Source of the DNA: DATBAX01 sp963762965 | GTDB taxonomy: Bacteria; Acidobacteriota; Terriglobia; Terriglobales; Acidobacteriaceae | Assembly: GCA_963762965.1 (NCBI GenBank) | Contig: CAVXME010000001.1 | Location: 992,001-1,056,000, forward strand | Reading direction: 5' to 3' | DNA: 64,000 nucleotides | In this document: positions 26,248 through 35,487 of the stretch, piece after piece | How positions within the stretch are numbered: the stretch's first letter is position 1 | Layout of the letters: every line of letters starts with the position of its first letter | Notes under the pieces: model-generated | Told to the model about the DNA's origin: nothing | What the model saw: the letters and a program-made list of their open reading frames with translations, nothing else | The model's database searches: none | Position numbers and translations under genes: made by a program

Positions 26248-28173
26248 CTAGCTGGCCAAGGCCCGGTCAATCTCCTGCTTTTCCTGCACTAAACGAGTCA
26301 AAGTTGAGGCGTCTTTGGAGTGTTCCGCGTTGGCAATAAGGGTCTTAATGACTCTTTGCCGATGCTCCAATTGCCGCCTCCGCAGGGCCATCACGGCCTC
26401 TTCCAGCAGGCCTGCGGTCAGTTCCTCGTGCTCGGTCATTAGAACGGACGCCAGCAGCCGCCGATCGCCCTCAGACAGCGGCAATTGCATTACATCGGCA
26501 GATTCCTGCCCTGCATTCAGTAGGACCTCTACCAGCGACTCGGTGGCCAGGCCGATATGGAACCGCTCACTCTTCAGCACGAATTGCGCCTGCCGGGCTG
26601 GATCGAATTCCTCTTCGGCGCCATCACGACCGGAAAGATGCTCTTCGGATGTTTGCATCTCCGTCGCCGATGCCAGCGCACGGACCAGGATTCGTTCGGC
26701 ATCGGTGATCTGAGCCTCGGTAGTCGCCTTCACGCTGGCAGTGGAGCGGCTACCGGCAGCGTGTTTGAGTTCCTGCCGCAACACTGACGAATCAATCCCC
26801 AGCTTCTGCGCAATTTCCTGCGCCAGTTCATCGCGGACAATCCTGCTGGGGACGCGCTGAATGTGCGGAAGCAAATAATTCACCGCTTTGACTTTGGTTT
26901 CGGCGCTGCGGGTTGAGAACTGTGAACGTGCCCGTTCGATCAGGTAATCAAAATATTTCTGGGACTTCTTGAGTTCGGCCGCGTAGGCATCTTTGCCCTT
27001 TCGCCTGATGAATAGATCAGGATCGAAGCCAGCTTCAAGGGTAAGCACTTTGATCTCGAACTCTTCTTCGACCAGCAGCCCCAGAGTACGCTCCGTGGCT
27101 TTGGCTCCGGCGGTATCGGGATCGAAATTCACTACGACTTTCTTACTGAATCGCCCCAGCAGCTTGGCTTGCAGTTCAGTAAACGCCGTGCCGGAACTCG
27201 CGATTACGTTGTGAAAGCCCGCAGCGTAGACTGCGATGCAATCCATTTGTCCTTCGACTAGGATCGCATAGTCCAACTTGCGAATCGCCTCTTTCGCGTG
27301 GTCGAGATTGAACAGCACTCGTGATTTGGAATAGATTGCCGTCTCCGGCGAGTTCAGATATTTAGGCCCAGCTTTTTCGTCAGCAGCTAGCGTCCTTCCT
27401 GTGAACGCGATGACGCGCCCAGTTTCATTGGCGATGGGGAATAGGACGCGGTTGCGGAACTTGGAATACATAGCAACCGTCGTTGGTCGTTGGTCGTTGG
27501 TCGTTGGCGGAGCGTCTCGTTCCCCATCATTCTTGTCATCCCGAGCGGAGTCGAGGGGCTTTGCGTTTGGCTGACGGCTGACAGCAGACAGCTGAGAGCT
27601 GTCCTTCCACGAAAACAAGCCACTCTCCCGCAACACTTCTTCCGGAAACTCTCCCTTCAACCGATCACGCAACAAGAATCCAGAATCCGGCGCATAGCCA
27701 ATGCGAAAAGCTTTGATCGTTTCCTCATCCAGCCCGCGTCCCGCAAGATACTCACGGGCATGCGCGCCTTCTGGTCTTCGCAGACAATCCTGAAAAAAAG
27801 CGCAAGCGCGCTCATGAACCTCCAGCAATACAGTTCGCAGCTTGGCTTCTTTGGCTTCCGCAGGACTGCTGTAGCTAACTTTGGGCAGGGCAATGCCCAG
27901 CTTCTGCGCGACCGCTCTCACTGCTTCAGGGAAAGTAATGTTCTCGATCTTTTGGACAAACGCAAACACGTCGCCCGAAACTCCGCAGCCAAAGCAGTGA
28001 AAGAACTGCCGCGTGGCATGGACGGAAAACGACGGCGTCTTCTCCCCATGAAACGGACAAAGCCCGGAAAAGTTCTGCGCCCCCGCCTTGCGCAGCTTGA
28101 CGTACTCGCCCACAATGCGGACGATGTCCGCCTGCTGCTTGACCGTATATGCGAAATCGCCAGGGTTGGCCAT
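26248..28173 (-). CDS. dnaG: DNA primase DnaG with a repeat-derived insertion
   Basis: A 641-residue primase that synthesises replication primers and works with DnaB. The CHC2 zinc domain uses C39, H42, C60, C63 (GLCPFHGEKTPSFS, FFHCFGC). The TOPRIM core shows AILVEGQMDCIAVYAAGFHN and VVNFDPDTAGAKAT. The C-terminal DnaB-interacting domain follows. Residues about 192-233 (SQLSAVSRQPNAKPLDSARD, then TTNDQRPTT) are not primase sequence: they translate two heptanucleotide repeats and a piece of the dispersed hairpin repeat (27477-27602), inserted in frame in the loop just before MYSKFRNRVLFPI. The reading frame is preserved throughout. Confidence 0.96.
   Translation of the reverse strand: MANPGDFAYTVKQQADIVRIVGEYVKLRKAGAQNFSGLCPFHGEKTPSFSVHATRQFFHCFGCGVSGDVFAFVQKIENITFPEAVRAVAQKLGIALPKVSYSSPAEAKEAKLRTVLLEVHERACAFFQDCLRRPEGAHAREYLAGRGLDEETIKAFRIGYAPDSGFLLRDRLKGEFPEEVLRESGLFSWKDSSQLSAVSRQPNAKPLDSARDDKNDGERDAPPTTNDQRPTTVAMYSKFRNRVLFPIANETGRVIAFTGRTLAADEKAGPKYLNSPETAIYSKSRVLFNLDHAKEAIRKLDYAILVEGQMDCIAVYAAGFHNVIASSGTAFTELQAKLLGRFSKKVVVNFDPDTAGAKATERTLGLLVEEEFEIKVLTLEAGFDPDLFIRRKGKDAYAAELKKSQKYFDYLIERARSQFSTRSAETKVKAVNYLLPHIQRVPSRIVRDELAQEIAQKLGIDSSVLRQELKHAAGSRSTASVKATTEAQITDAERILVRALASATEMQTSEEHLSGRDGAEEEFDPARQAQFVLKSERFHIGLATESLVEVLLNAGQESADVMQLPLSEGDRRLLASVLMTEHEELTAGLLEEAVMALRRRQLEHRQRVIKTLIANAEHSKDASTLTRLVQEKQEIDRALAS
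27477..27602 (-). repeat. Heptanucleotide repeats and partial hairpin repeat inside dnaG
   Basis: On the plus strand: four tandem GTCGTTG units (27477-27510), a truncated hairpin-repeat arm TGTCATCCCGAGCGGAGTCG (27534-27555) and a GCTGACG/GCTGACA/GCAGACA/GCTGAGA run (27567-27602), all period seven apart from the arm. Together they account for about 42 codons of dnaG. Confidence 0.8.
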
Positions 28174-28314
28174 GAGGAAGCGATAACTGTCCGCAGGAAT
28201 TGTGAGCTAGAAAGCCGCTGAAGTGAATATACCGGAGCGCGATTGCTGTGGAGAAGCTGTGGAAGATCGGAATTAGCAGTTGATTGTTGGAGAAAACCGT
28301 TCGTTCGGTTGAGG

Positions 28315-28386
28315 GTATAGGGGTCCTTCGACTCCGTGGACGCTTCGCTTTCGCGAAGCGTCCACTGCGCTCAGGATGACAAGAGG
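28315..28386 (-). repeat. Dispersed hairpin repeat, copy 7 (arm type TCCT/AGGA, inverted)
   Basis: Upstream of dnaG. Core GGACGCTTCGC/GCGAAGCGTCC is an 11-bp perfect stem; the arms match the other copies. Confidence 0.88.
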
Positions 28387-28420
28387 GTTAGATGATTTGA
28401 AGATATCTAAATTTTACTTT

Positions 28421-28834
28421 TTACTTTTCTCCCCAACTCTTTCTATCTGTCATGCTGAGCGGAGGGTGAGCGGTCGGAGACCGGTCGCCCGGAGTCGAAG
28501 CACCCCTACCCACTGCACACTCTTTCATCGCTGGGAACCATTCTCGAGCCAAATCCAGCCATTGCGGGTTTTGCAACTCGATCAGCGCAATTTTCTTTGA
28601 GCGACGCCAGCCTTTTAGCTGTTTTTCGCGATCGATAGCCTTACGAACGTCATCGTAGGATTCCCAATAAAGCAACCGCTCGACATCGTACTGATCGGTG
28701 AAGCCTTCCAGGTGGTGAAACCTGTGCTCGAATATTCGTTTCTCCATCTTTCCAGTCATACCGATGTAAAGCGTCCCGGAGAGGCTTCCCATGATATAGA
28801 CGCAGTAGCTTCGGCGATCGCGTTGAGTTCGCAT
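28421..28834 (-). CDS. GIY-YIG nuclease family protein (YhbQ-like) with repeat-derived tail
   Basis: A 137-residue protein. The GIY-YIG domain is at residues 8-95: SYCVYIMGSLSGTLYIGMTG, EKRIFEHR (Arg), KAIDREKQLKGWRRSKKIAL (Glu). These small proteins are putative structure-specific nucleases. Residues about 108-131 (GASTPGDRSPTAHPPLSMTD) are the translation of a dispersed hairpin repeat at 28449-28512, so the C-terminus and stop codon have been rebuilt by the repeat. A second copy lies directly upstream of the start (28839-28909). The repeats thus flank the whole gene. Confidence 0.82.
   Translation of the reverse strand: MRTQRDRRSYCVYIMGSLSGTLYIGMTGKMEKRIFEHRFHHLEGFTDQYDVERLLYWESYDDVRKAIDREKQLKGWRRSKKIALIELQNPQWLDLAREWFPAMKECAVGRGASTPGDRSPTAHPPLSMTDRKSWGEK
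28449..28512 (+). repeat. Dispersed hairpin repeat, copy 8 (arm type TGCT/AGCA), within a coding 3' end
   Basis: Arms TGTCATGCTGAGCGGAG and GGAGTCGAAGCACCCC. Compared with copies 1-7, the left arm C to G change is matched by a right arm G to C change. The core includes GCGGTC/GACCGG-type pairing. Confidence 0.85.
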
Positions 28835-28838
28835 GAGG

Positions 28839-28909
28839 GGGTAGGGGTCCTTCGACTCCGTGGGCGCTTCGCATGCGCGAAGCGCCCACTGCGCTCAGGA
28901 TGACAAGGG
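28839..28909 (-). repeat. Dispersed hairpin repeat, copy 9 (arm type TCCT/AGGA, inverted)
   Basis: Core GTGGGCGCTTCGC/GCGAAGCGCCCAC, a 13-bp perfect stem. It is just upstream of the GIY-YIG gene. Confidence 0.88.
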
Positions 28910-29000
28910 TAATAATATTTGGTGAAAAATGATGTGACGGTTGTCACAGATCAAGAAGATTGCCATGTTGGGCGGAGGGCGAAACACTCTTTATCGTCAA

Positions 29001-31427
29001 CTACACCCGCAACTCCACCACCGTCGCTCCACCACCGCCTTCGTTTTGCTCGGGCTCTTTCACCGACTCCACATGCGGATGCTTCTGCAAATATTGCCGC
29101 AGAGCTTTGCGCAGGATGCCCATGCCGCTGCCATGCACTACACGCACTCGTGACAGTCCGGCCAGGAAGGCGCGGTCGACGAACTTTTCGACTTCGCGGA
29201 TGGCATCGTCCACGTGGTAGCCGATTACGTTGATCTCAGACGGTGCACTTTGATTTTCATTTTCCAGCGAAACTGAAATGCCGCGCGCACGGGCGGCTTT
29301 TACGGGCGAGTCTTCGGCGCGGGTGAGCACTTCGGCAATGTCTTCGCGTGCGATCTTCATCTTCATCGCGCCGATTTCGACTTCGAAGTGGTTCTCGTCC
29401 ACTTTGCGCGCGATGCGGGCCGGGCGGCCCACCGACTTGAGCCTGACCGTGTCTCCCTCGGAAACATGTTTCACCAGTTGCGGCTGAGCATGAGGATCTC
29501 CCTGGTCGGCGCCACTCGTATGAGCGACGACGGTCGAATTAAACTGCTCGCTGAATTCGCGCCGCAACTTGGAGATGCGCCGCTCGGCGTCTTTGGAAAG
29601 TTTCTGTGCGGCCGCGCGCTCCTGAATGGCATTCACCGATTCGCGGGCGTGATACTCGAAATCGCGCAGCAGGCTCTCCAGCTTCTTTTCCATTTCTTTA
29701 ATCTTGTCTTGCTGCTCTTTTTTTCCGAAAACCGCTAAACGCCCTCTTTCTTGTTCCAGTTCTTGTTGGCCTGTCCGCAGACGCAGGCGATCGGCTTCCG
29801 CCAGGCGCAACTCTTCATGCAGGCGATCCAGAAATTGCCCAACGTCCCGCGCCTGCGTGCCTAGCTTTGACCGTGCCGAATCGATGATTGACGGATTCAA
29901 TCCCAGCCGCTGGGCGATGTTGATTCCAGCCGAAGCTCCAGGCACGCCGACTCTGAGTTCGTAAGTCGGCTGCAGCGTGGCCTCGTCGAATCCAACCGAC
30001 GCGTTGACCACTCCGGGTGTGTTCGCGCCGAAAACTTTGAGTGAAGTGTGATGCGTAGAAATAATGCTGATGCAACCGATGCGGCGGAAATGCTCGGCAA
30101 TGGCTACCGCCAGCGCGGCGCCTTCTTCGGGATCGGTGGCTGAACCGAGCTCGTCGAGGAGCACGAGCGACTGTGCGGTCGCAGTCCGCGAAATGAAATC
30201 AATGTTGGTGACGTGCGCAGAAAAAGTAGAAAGATTTTGCTCGATGGACTGATAGTCTCCGATATCGGCAAGCACGGCATCGAACACCGGCATCTCGGCC
30301 CGATCAGCGGGAACTGGAATTCCCGATTGCGCCATCAGCGCGAGTAGTCCCACGGTCTTCAGAGCGACCGTTTTGCCACCCGTGTTTGGCCCGGTGATGA
30401 CCAGTTCGCGACGATCGCCTTCCAACTCGATCGTCGTGGGGATGATCTCGCCGCCCTTTGCTTTCAAGTTGCGTTCGAGTAACGGATGGCGGGCGTTGTG
30501 CAGAATCAGGTCAGACCTAACAGCAAGCTTTGCAGGGACACAGTTGTAATCCTCGGCAAAACGCGCTTTGGCGAACTGCAATTCCAATTCCGCCAGGATC
30601 TCGACTGCCGCCAAGATCGCGGCGGCGTGCTCGCCGATGCGTTGCGTCATCTCCAGCAGAATTCTGTGGATTTCCGCCTGTTCGTCGTCGAGCAATCGCA
30701 CCAGATCGTTGTTCTGTTCGATGGTTTCCAGCGGCTCGACGAAAACGGTTTGGCCGCTGGAACTGGCGCCGTGGACCACGCCCTGCACACGCCGCTTCTG
30801 CTCGACTTTCACAGGAATAACGAAGCGCTCGCCGCGGATGGTGATCAGCTCGTCCTGCACCGATCCGCCTTCGGCGAGGCGGCGCAGATAGCCACGCAGC
30901 GATTCTTGAATCGATCGCTTTTGCTTTTCAATCTCCCGCCGAATGCGCGCCAGTTCGGGCGAAGCGCGATCATCTAACGTTCCATCGGGTAGGATCTTGT
31001 TGCGGAAGGCTTTCAGAAATTCCGCAAAATCGATCACACCAGAAGAAAGCTGCACCACCGCCATCCATTCAGCCTTCATCGCTGCCGGTGGATTCAGAAC
31101 AATTTGCCGCCATTCGGCAGCGCGGTCCACTACGAGAATCACATCGCGGATTTCTTCGGTCTCCAGGGCCGCCCCGGAGATGCGCGACTTTTCGACCAGT
31201 TTCGCAATGTCCAACAATGTAGAGAAGTCGAATCGTCCGCCCACCCGGCGGAATTCGCGGATCTCGTTGGCCAGTTGCTGCTGATTCTCAATCCATTGGC
31301 GATCGATGGAAGGAGAAAGGGCCGCAATGCGTCCCTTTCCAAGAGGCGAAGAAGCGTAACCGCGCAACAGCTCGCGCATGGACTCGAATTCCAGCACTCG
31401 TGCGCTGGTGTGGGTTAGCGGCTGCAT
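29001..31427 (-). CDS. mutS2: MutS2 family ATPase/endonuclease
   Basis: An 808-residue MutS2. The clamp/core domains (about 1-300) are followed by the ATPase with Walker A ITGPNTGGKTVALKT, Walker B SLVLLDELGSATDPEEGAAL and the His-containing STHHTSLK. A long coiled coil (about 520-620) and a C-terminal Smr domain with VIGYHVDDAIREVEKFVDRA and VRVVHGSGMGILRKALRQYL complete the family layout. MutS2 splits collided ribosomes or suppresses homologous recombination depending on the organism; Smr is a nuclease domain. Length is typical. It faces hemB across about 80 bases. Confidence 0.96.
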   Translation of the reverse strand: MQPLTHTSARVLEFESMRELLRGYASSPLGKGRIAALSPSIDRQWIENQQQLANEIREFRRVGGRFDFSTLLDIAKLVEKSRISGAALETEEIRDVILVVDRAAEWRQIVLNPPAAMKAEWMAVVQLSSGVIDFAEFLKAFRNKILPDGTLDDRASPELARIRREIEKQKRSIQESLRGYLRRLAEGGSVQDELITIRGERFVIPVKVEQKRRVQGVVHGASSSGQTVFVEPLETIEQNNDLVRLLDDEQAEIHRILLEMTQRIGEHAAAILAAVEILAELELQFAKARFAEDYNCVPAKLAVRSDLILHNARHPLLERNLKAKGGEIIPTTIELEGDRRELVITGPNTGGKTVALKTVGLLALMAQSGIPVPADRAEMPVFDAVLADIGDYQSIEQNLSTFSAHVTNIDFISRTATAQSLVLLDELGSATDPEEGAALAVAIAEHFRRIGCISIISTHHTSLKVFGANTPGVVNASVGFDEATLQPTYELRVGVPGASAGINIAQRLGLNPSIIDSARSKLGTQARDVGQFLDRLHEELRLAEADRLRLRTGQQELEQERGRLAVFGKKEQQDKIKEMEKKLESLLRDFEYHARESVNAIQERAAAQKLSKDAERRISKLRREFSEQFNSTVVAHTSGADQGDPHAQPQLVKHVSEGDTVRLKSVGRPARIARKVDENHFEVEIGAMKMKIAREDIAEVLTRAEDSPVKAARARGISVSLENENQSAPSEINVIGYHVDDAIREVEKFVDRAFLAGLSRVRVVHGSGMGILRKALRQYLQKHPHVESVKEPEQNEGGGGATVVELRV

Positions 31428-31507
31428 GGAAGTTCATGTTACAAGAAGTGGCGCTCTGCTAGAATCGCCTAGAAGAAATGGGCTGTTTGCCCATTCTGAT
31501 GCCTGTT

Positions 31508-32603
31508 ATGGCCTTTCCCATCACACGCCTTCGACGCCTCCGCCAGAACGAAACGTTGCGTTCCATGGTGCGCGAGACGCGCCTCACTCCGGAGGCTTTG
31601 GTCTATCCACTATTTGTCTGTCCGGGCGAAGGCGTGCGCAAGCCAATCGGCTCGATGCCGGGCGTGTTCAATCTTTCCGTGGATGAAGTGGTGAAGGAAT
31701 CGCGCGAGGCGCATGCGTTGGGCGTACCTGCGGTCATCCTTTTTGGATTGCCGGAGAAAAAAGATGAAGTAGCCACTGGGGCCTGGGCGGACGATGGCAT
31801 CGTGCAGCAGGCGGCACGGGCCATTAAGCGAGAAGTTTCGGATCTCATTGTCATCGGCGACGTTTGTCTGTGCGAGTACATGTCGCATGGACACTGCGGA
31901 GTGGTCAGCAAAGAACAGACGCCGAAGTCCCTCGGAGCGGCAGCAGTACAGGTCGCGGCGGACGCGCCCCATCACGAGAAAATGAAGGCCATTGAAGCGG
32001 CGGCGGCGAAAGTAGTCCGGGCCGCCCAGCCGAAATACGAGATCCTCAACGACGCCACGCTCGATCTACTGGCTAAGACCTCGGTTTCGCTGGCCCGCGC
32101 GGGAGTGGATGTCATCGCGCCGTCTGACATGATGGATGGCCGCGTGGGTGCGATCCGCAAAGCGCTCGATCAGGCTGGGCTGATAAACACACCCATTCTT
32201 TCCTACGCCGCGAAATTTGCGTCGGGATTTCTACGGACCATTTCGCGAGGCTGCGGACTCGACACCGCAATTTGGCGATCGGCGTTCCTATCAAATGGAC
32301 GGAGCCAACCTGCGCGAGGCCATGCGCGAGATTGCGCTCGACATTGAAGAAGGCGCGGACATGATTATGGTCAAGCCCGCGATGCCGTATCTGGATGTGA
32401 TTGCCGCGGCCCGGGAGCGCTTCGATGTGCCGCTGGCGGCGTATCAGGTTTCCGGAGAATACGCGATGATCGAAGCTGCGGCCCGTAACGGATGGATTGA
32501 TCGCGAACGCATCATGATGGAGTCGCTGATCTCGATTCGACGGGCGGGAGCCAGCACGATTCTTACTTACTACGCCAAGGAAGCGGCCAAGCTGCTCGGT
32601 TAG
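31508..32603 (+). CDS. hemB: Delta-aminolevulinic acid dehydratase HemB (frame broken near 32228)
   Basis: Porphobilinogen synthase of haem biosynthesis. The first part ends correctly up to ILSYAAKFAS, and the rest (FYGPFREAADSTPQFGDRRS, then YQMDGANLREA and MVKPAMPYLDVI with the Schiff-base Lys) lies in the next frame. Removing one T from TTT at 32228-32230 joins them into a protein of about 364 residues with no other damage. Zinc-type cysteines are seen in DVCLCEYMSHGHCGVV and the other active-site Lys in SYAAKFAS. The ATG at 31508 is preferred over 31478. A one-base sequence error is likely. Confidence 0.92.
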
Positions 32604-32821
32604 TAGCGCTGCGGATTCTGAACGTAGATGACTCGGTCATTCTTGCAGGCCCAAATCAAGGCGACGACCCAGCCAATGACGCTCCATCCCAGAAAGAAAT
32701 TCAGCAGAAAGATGGAAATCTTATCGTGCCTCTCGCGTATCAGCGCCACAATCGTGGGCAGGAAATAGGCGACAAAACCAAATCCAAAGAACGGGAAAAA
32801 GAAGAACCCGAAGACGTGCAT
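32600..32821 (-). CDS. Superinfection-immunity-like small membrane protein
   Basis: A 73-residue protein with two membrane helices, FFFFPFFGFGFVAYFLPTIV and SIFLLNFFLGWSVIGWVVAL, separated by a short polar loop with RERHDK. YFLPTIVAL and FLGWSVIGWVVALIWA match the T4-Imm-like superinfection immunity family (Imm_superinfect). In phage T4 the protein blocks DNA entry of related phages; chromosomal copies are widespread and unstudied. An AGGAGG site lies directly upstream of the start. It ends within the last four bases of hemB. Confidence 0.75.
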   Translation of the reverse strand: MHVFGFFFFPFFGFGFVAYFLPTIVALIRERHDKISIFLLNFFLGWSVIGWVVALIWACKNDRVIYVQNPQRY

Positions 32822-32967
32822 AGAGACCTCCTACTGGTATGTGTTACGTCCCGAGGCGAGTGAAAGTTCCCAATAATTATGCTCTTTATGCCGGGAACTG
32901 CGCCAGGTTTGGCGCCTCGCAACTTCCTTCTGTCTGTTCTAGACTTAAGATTCATGGCAAAAATATT

Positions 32968-33808
32968 TTGATTTCTGTCCTCCAACTCGGCACGCTTGAT
33001 TACGCGACCGGCCTGCGGCTTCAGCAGAAGCTTGTCGAGATGCGCAAAGAGGGCCGTGTCGGCGATGTTCTTTTGTTGCTCGAGCATACTCCGGTGATTA
33101 CTCTCGGCCGCAATGCTAAACAGAAAAACATACTCGCTTCGCCCGAACTCCTCGCCCAGCGCGGAGTCGAAGTTTTCGAGTCTGATCGTGGCGGCGATGT
33201 GACCTTCCATGGGCCGGGACAATTGGTCGGTTATCCCATCTTCGATCTGCGGGGATTTCCCTCGAACGAACCTAATCGCAAGAGTTTAGGCGCGATTGAA
33301 TATGTGCGGCGTCTGGAAGAGGTTTTGATTCGAACCTGCGCTGGTTTCGGGATTCCAACTGGGCGGGTCTCCGGCCTTACTGGAGTTTGGACACAGCCGG
33401 AAGTCGCCGAGTTTCACTCGGCCTGGACGGGCGAGAGCGCCCGTCCCCACACGAGCATCGCCAGCTCTGAATCCAAGATCGCGGCCATCGGCGTCCACAT
33501 TTCGCGCGGCGTTACTTCGCACGGCTTCGCCCTCAATGTGAATACCGATCTCGATTATTTTAACCTGATCATTCCCTGCGGCATCACATCCAAACCGGTG
33601 ACTTCAATCGAAAAAGAACTAAGCAAGCCCATGTCTCTTCAAGAAGTGGCGCATTCCGTTTCCCGAAACTTCGGCACTGTTTTCGCGAGCCAAATCCTCT
33701 GGCTCGAAACTCTGGATGCGCTTCTTGGCAATGAGGCTCGGTGTCCCCATGAAACCACCCGCCGAACTACGCAAACTGCACAAAGAAGAAGAAACGTTCC
33801 TGGCCTAG
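32968..33808 (+). CDS. lipB: Octanoyltransferase LipB (frame broken near 33735)
   Basis: LipB moves octanoate from ACP to lipoyl domains. The core is clear: LLLEHTPVITLGRNAKQ, ESDRGGDVTFHGPGQLVGYP, KIAAIGVHISRGVTSHGFAL (catalytic Lys and Cys region) and FNLIIPCGITSKPVTS (catalytic Cys). Residues with TGESARPHTSIASSE translate a GC hairpin repeat inserted between the two halves. The frame is lost near 33730-33740; the usual ending GVPMKPPAELRKLHKEEETF lies one frame over and stops at 33808. The start is uncertain: a TTG at 32968 begins the conserved part, while the frame is open to an ATG at 32839. Next to E1 alpha, which fits lipoate use. Confidence 0.85.
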
Positions 33809-33890
33809 CGATTTGGCGCGACCTGATCAGGACTGGCCCATTTCCTCTCAGAAGGGGTAGGATTGTTGTGGTTCAAAGGAAAGTTTCGCC

Positions 33891-35204
33891 ATGGGCAAGA
33901 ACAGCAATCATAAGAAATCGCCGGCTAAAGTCGCCCCACGGGCCAGTTCCAATGGTTCGAATCCCCGCAAGACAGCCTCGTCGCCCCTGCCGCAGCAGCG
34001 CACTTATTCCATCCCCGATCACCGCCTGGAGAAGCCGAATTTTGAGGTGCGTCAGGTCCGCGAAGGCGACCGGATGCGCTATGAAATTTCTGGGAACTTG
34101 AACGCGCCGGTTCCACCGATTCGAGAATCGAAATATCTCGACAAGAAGCAGACGATTGAAGTCTATCGCTACATGTTGCTCAATCGCCGCATGGAGCAGG
34201 TCCTCGAGAACCTCTATAAGCAGGGAAAAGTTGTTGGCGGCGTTTATTTCGGCCTCGGCCAGGAAGCCTGCTCTTGTGCGTCCGCCTATGCGCTCGGAAA
34301 AGATGACTGGTTCGGGCCCATGATTCGCAATCAGGGATCGCTGTTGGTCCGCGGCTTTGCTCCGCGCGACACTATGATGCAATACATGGCAAAGGCCGAC
34401 TCCCCGACCGGTGGCCGCGACGGCACTTCGCACTTCGGCGACATTTACAAACGCAACATGGTTTCGCCTATCTCCATGCTGGGAGATCTCATCCCGGTAC
34501 TGGCCGGCGTGGCTTTGGGCGCGCGCTTGCAGGGACGAAATGTTGCCGTCATGACCTACATCGGCGACGGCGGTCAATCCACCGGCGTCACGTATGAGGG
34601 CATCAACTTCGCCGCGGTGCAGGACCTCGGGCTGGTGCTCGTCGTGGAAAGCAATCTCTGGGCGTACTCCACTCCGTCGGAAATGCAGTACCGTGTGAAA
34701 GACCTTGCCGAACGGGCCATTGGTTATGGCATTCCGGGCGTGATCGTGGATGGCACCGACGCCTGCCAGGTTTATGATGCCGCACATGAAGCCGTCGCAC
34801 GCGCCCATCGTGGCGAAGGCCCGACGCTCATCGAAGCCAAGATGATGCGCATGAAAGGCCACGCCATTCACGATGGCGCTGATTACGTTCCCAAGCCGAT
34901 GCTCGAATATTGGAAGAAGCGCGATCCCATCGCGCGTTTTGAAAATTATTTGGTGAAAGAAAAGAAATGGCTGACGGCCAAGGAAAACGCAGACTTGATT
35001 GCGGACGTAGAGCAGTTCATCGAAAAAGAACGCGACATCGCCGTCGCCTCGCCCATGCCCACGCCGGAATCCGCCATGGGCGGTGTGTTCTGCGAAGACG
35101 GATGCCACGAAATCAACCCCAAGTATGCCATGCCGAAAGTGCGCGGAAAGAAATCCGGCACCAGCGCGCCGAAAGAAAGCGAAGCTGCACTGCATTTCAA
35201 ATAA
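33891..35204 (+). CDS. Thiamine-dependent 2-oxoacid dehydrogenase E1 alpha subunit
   Basis: A 437-residue E1 alpha of the pyruvate/branched-chain type. The N-terminal 60 residues are basic and low-complexity. The ThDP/Mg motif is YIGDGGQSTGVTYEGINFAA followed by VVESNLWAYSTP (GDG...N). Active-site region RGFAPRDTMMQYMAKADSPT and phosphorylation-loop-like MKGHAIHDGADYVP are visible. It would decarboxylate a 2-oxoacid and reductively acylate a lipoyl E2. No E1 beta, E2 or E3 gene is adjacent, so its partners must be elsewhere. LipB upstream supplies lipoylation, a sensible pairing. The substrate cannot be decided from sequence. Confidence 0.88.
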   Translation: MGKNSNHKKSPAKVAPRASSNGSNPRKTASSPLPQQRTYSIPDHRLEKPNFEVRQVREGDRMRYEISGNLNAPVPPIRESKYLDKKQTIEVYRYMLLNRRMEQVLENLYKQGKVVGGVYFGLGQEACSCASAYALGKDDWFGPMIRNQGSLLVRGFAPRDTMMQYMAKADSPTGGRDGTSHFGDIYKRNMVSPISMLGDLIPVLAGVALGARLQGRNVAVMTYIGDGGQSTGVTYEGINFAAVQDLGLVLVVESNLWAYSTPSEMQYRVKDLAERAIGYGIPGVIVDGTDACQVYDAAHEAVARAHRGEGPTLIEAKMMRMKGHAIHDGADYVPKPMLEYWKKRDPIARFENYLVKEKKWLTAKENADLIADVEQFIEKERDIAVASPMPTPESAMGGVFCEDGCHEINPKYAMPKVRGKKSGTSAPKESEAALHFK

Positions 35205-35212
35205 CGGGCGCC

Positions 35213-35459
35213 TTACCGATAAACTTCGCGGCGGTGTCCATTCGTCAGCACCAAAATCAACAGGACATTGCGATGTACCTGGTAGATCACACGATAGTCT
35301 CCAACCCGCAGGCGCCAAATATTAGGTTCTCCAGCCAGCTTCTTGCATCCGGAAGGGAATGGGTCATCTTGAAGCGCCTCGATTTTAACGGCGATTCGCT
35401 TTTGGATATTTCGCGGTAATTTCTCCAGCTCCGCAGAGCGCTGGCTTGAATTTGATCAT
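35213..35459 (-). CDS. relE: RelE/ParE-type toxin (frame disturbed near 35440)
   Basis: Starts MIKFKPA, then continues one frame over as SAELEKLPRNIQKRIAVKIE, DDPFPSGCKKLAGEPNIWRL, VGDYRVIYQVHRNVLLILVL, GHRREVYR. These are the conserved RelE features (KKL, RVGDYRVIY, HRREVY). The break near 35437-35445 fits one surplus base, or two missing bases if the ancestral sequence was KPSALRELEK. RelE cleaves mRNA in the ribosomal A site. It lies 28 bases after a Phd-type antitoxin gene. It may be inactive if the break is real. Confidence 0.75.
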
Positions 35460-35487
35460 ATAAGCCACAAGAAAGTGATTCCTAACT

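Noticed and set aside
31478..32603. Two separate genes in the hemB region
   Set aside because: The two frames are halves of one HemB joined by a one-base change; neither is complete alone.
33873..35318. A 481-codon open frame opposite the E1 alpha gene
   Set aside because: Antisense to a conserved gene, His-rich without motifs, no ribosome-binding site.
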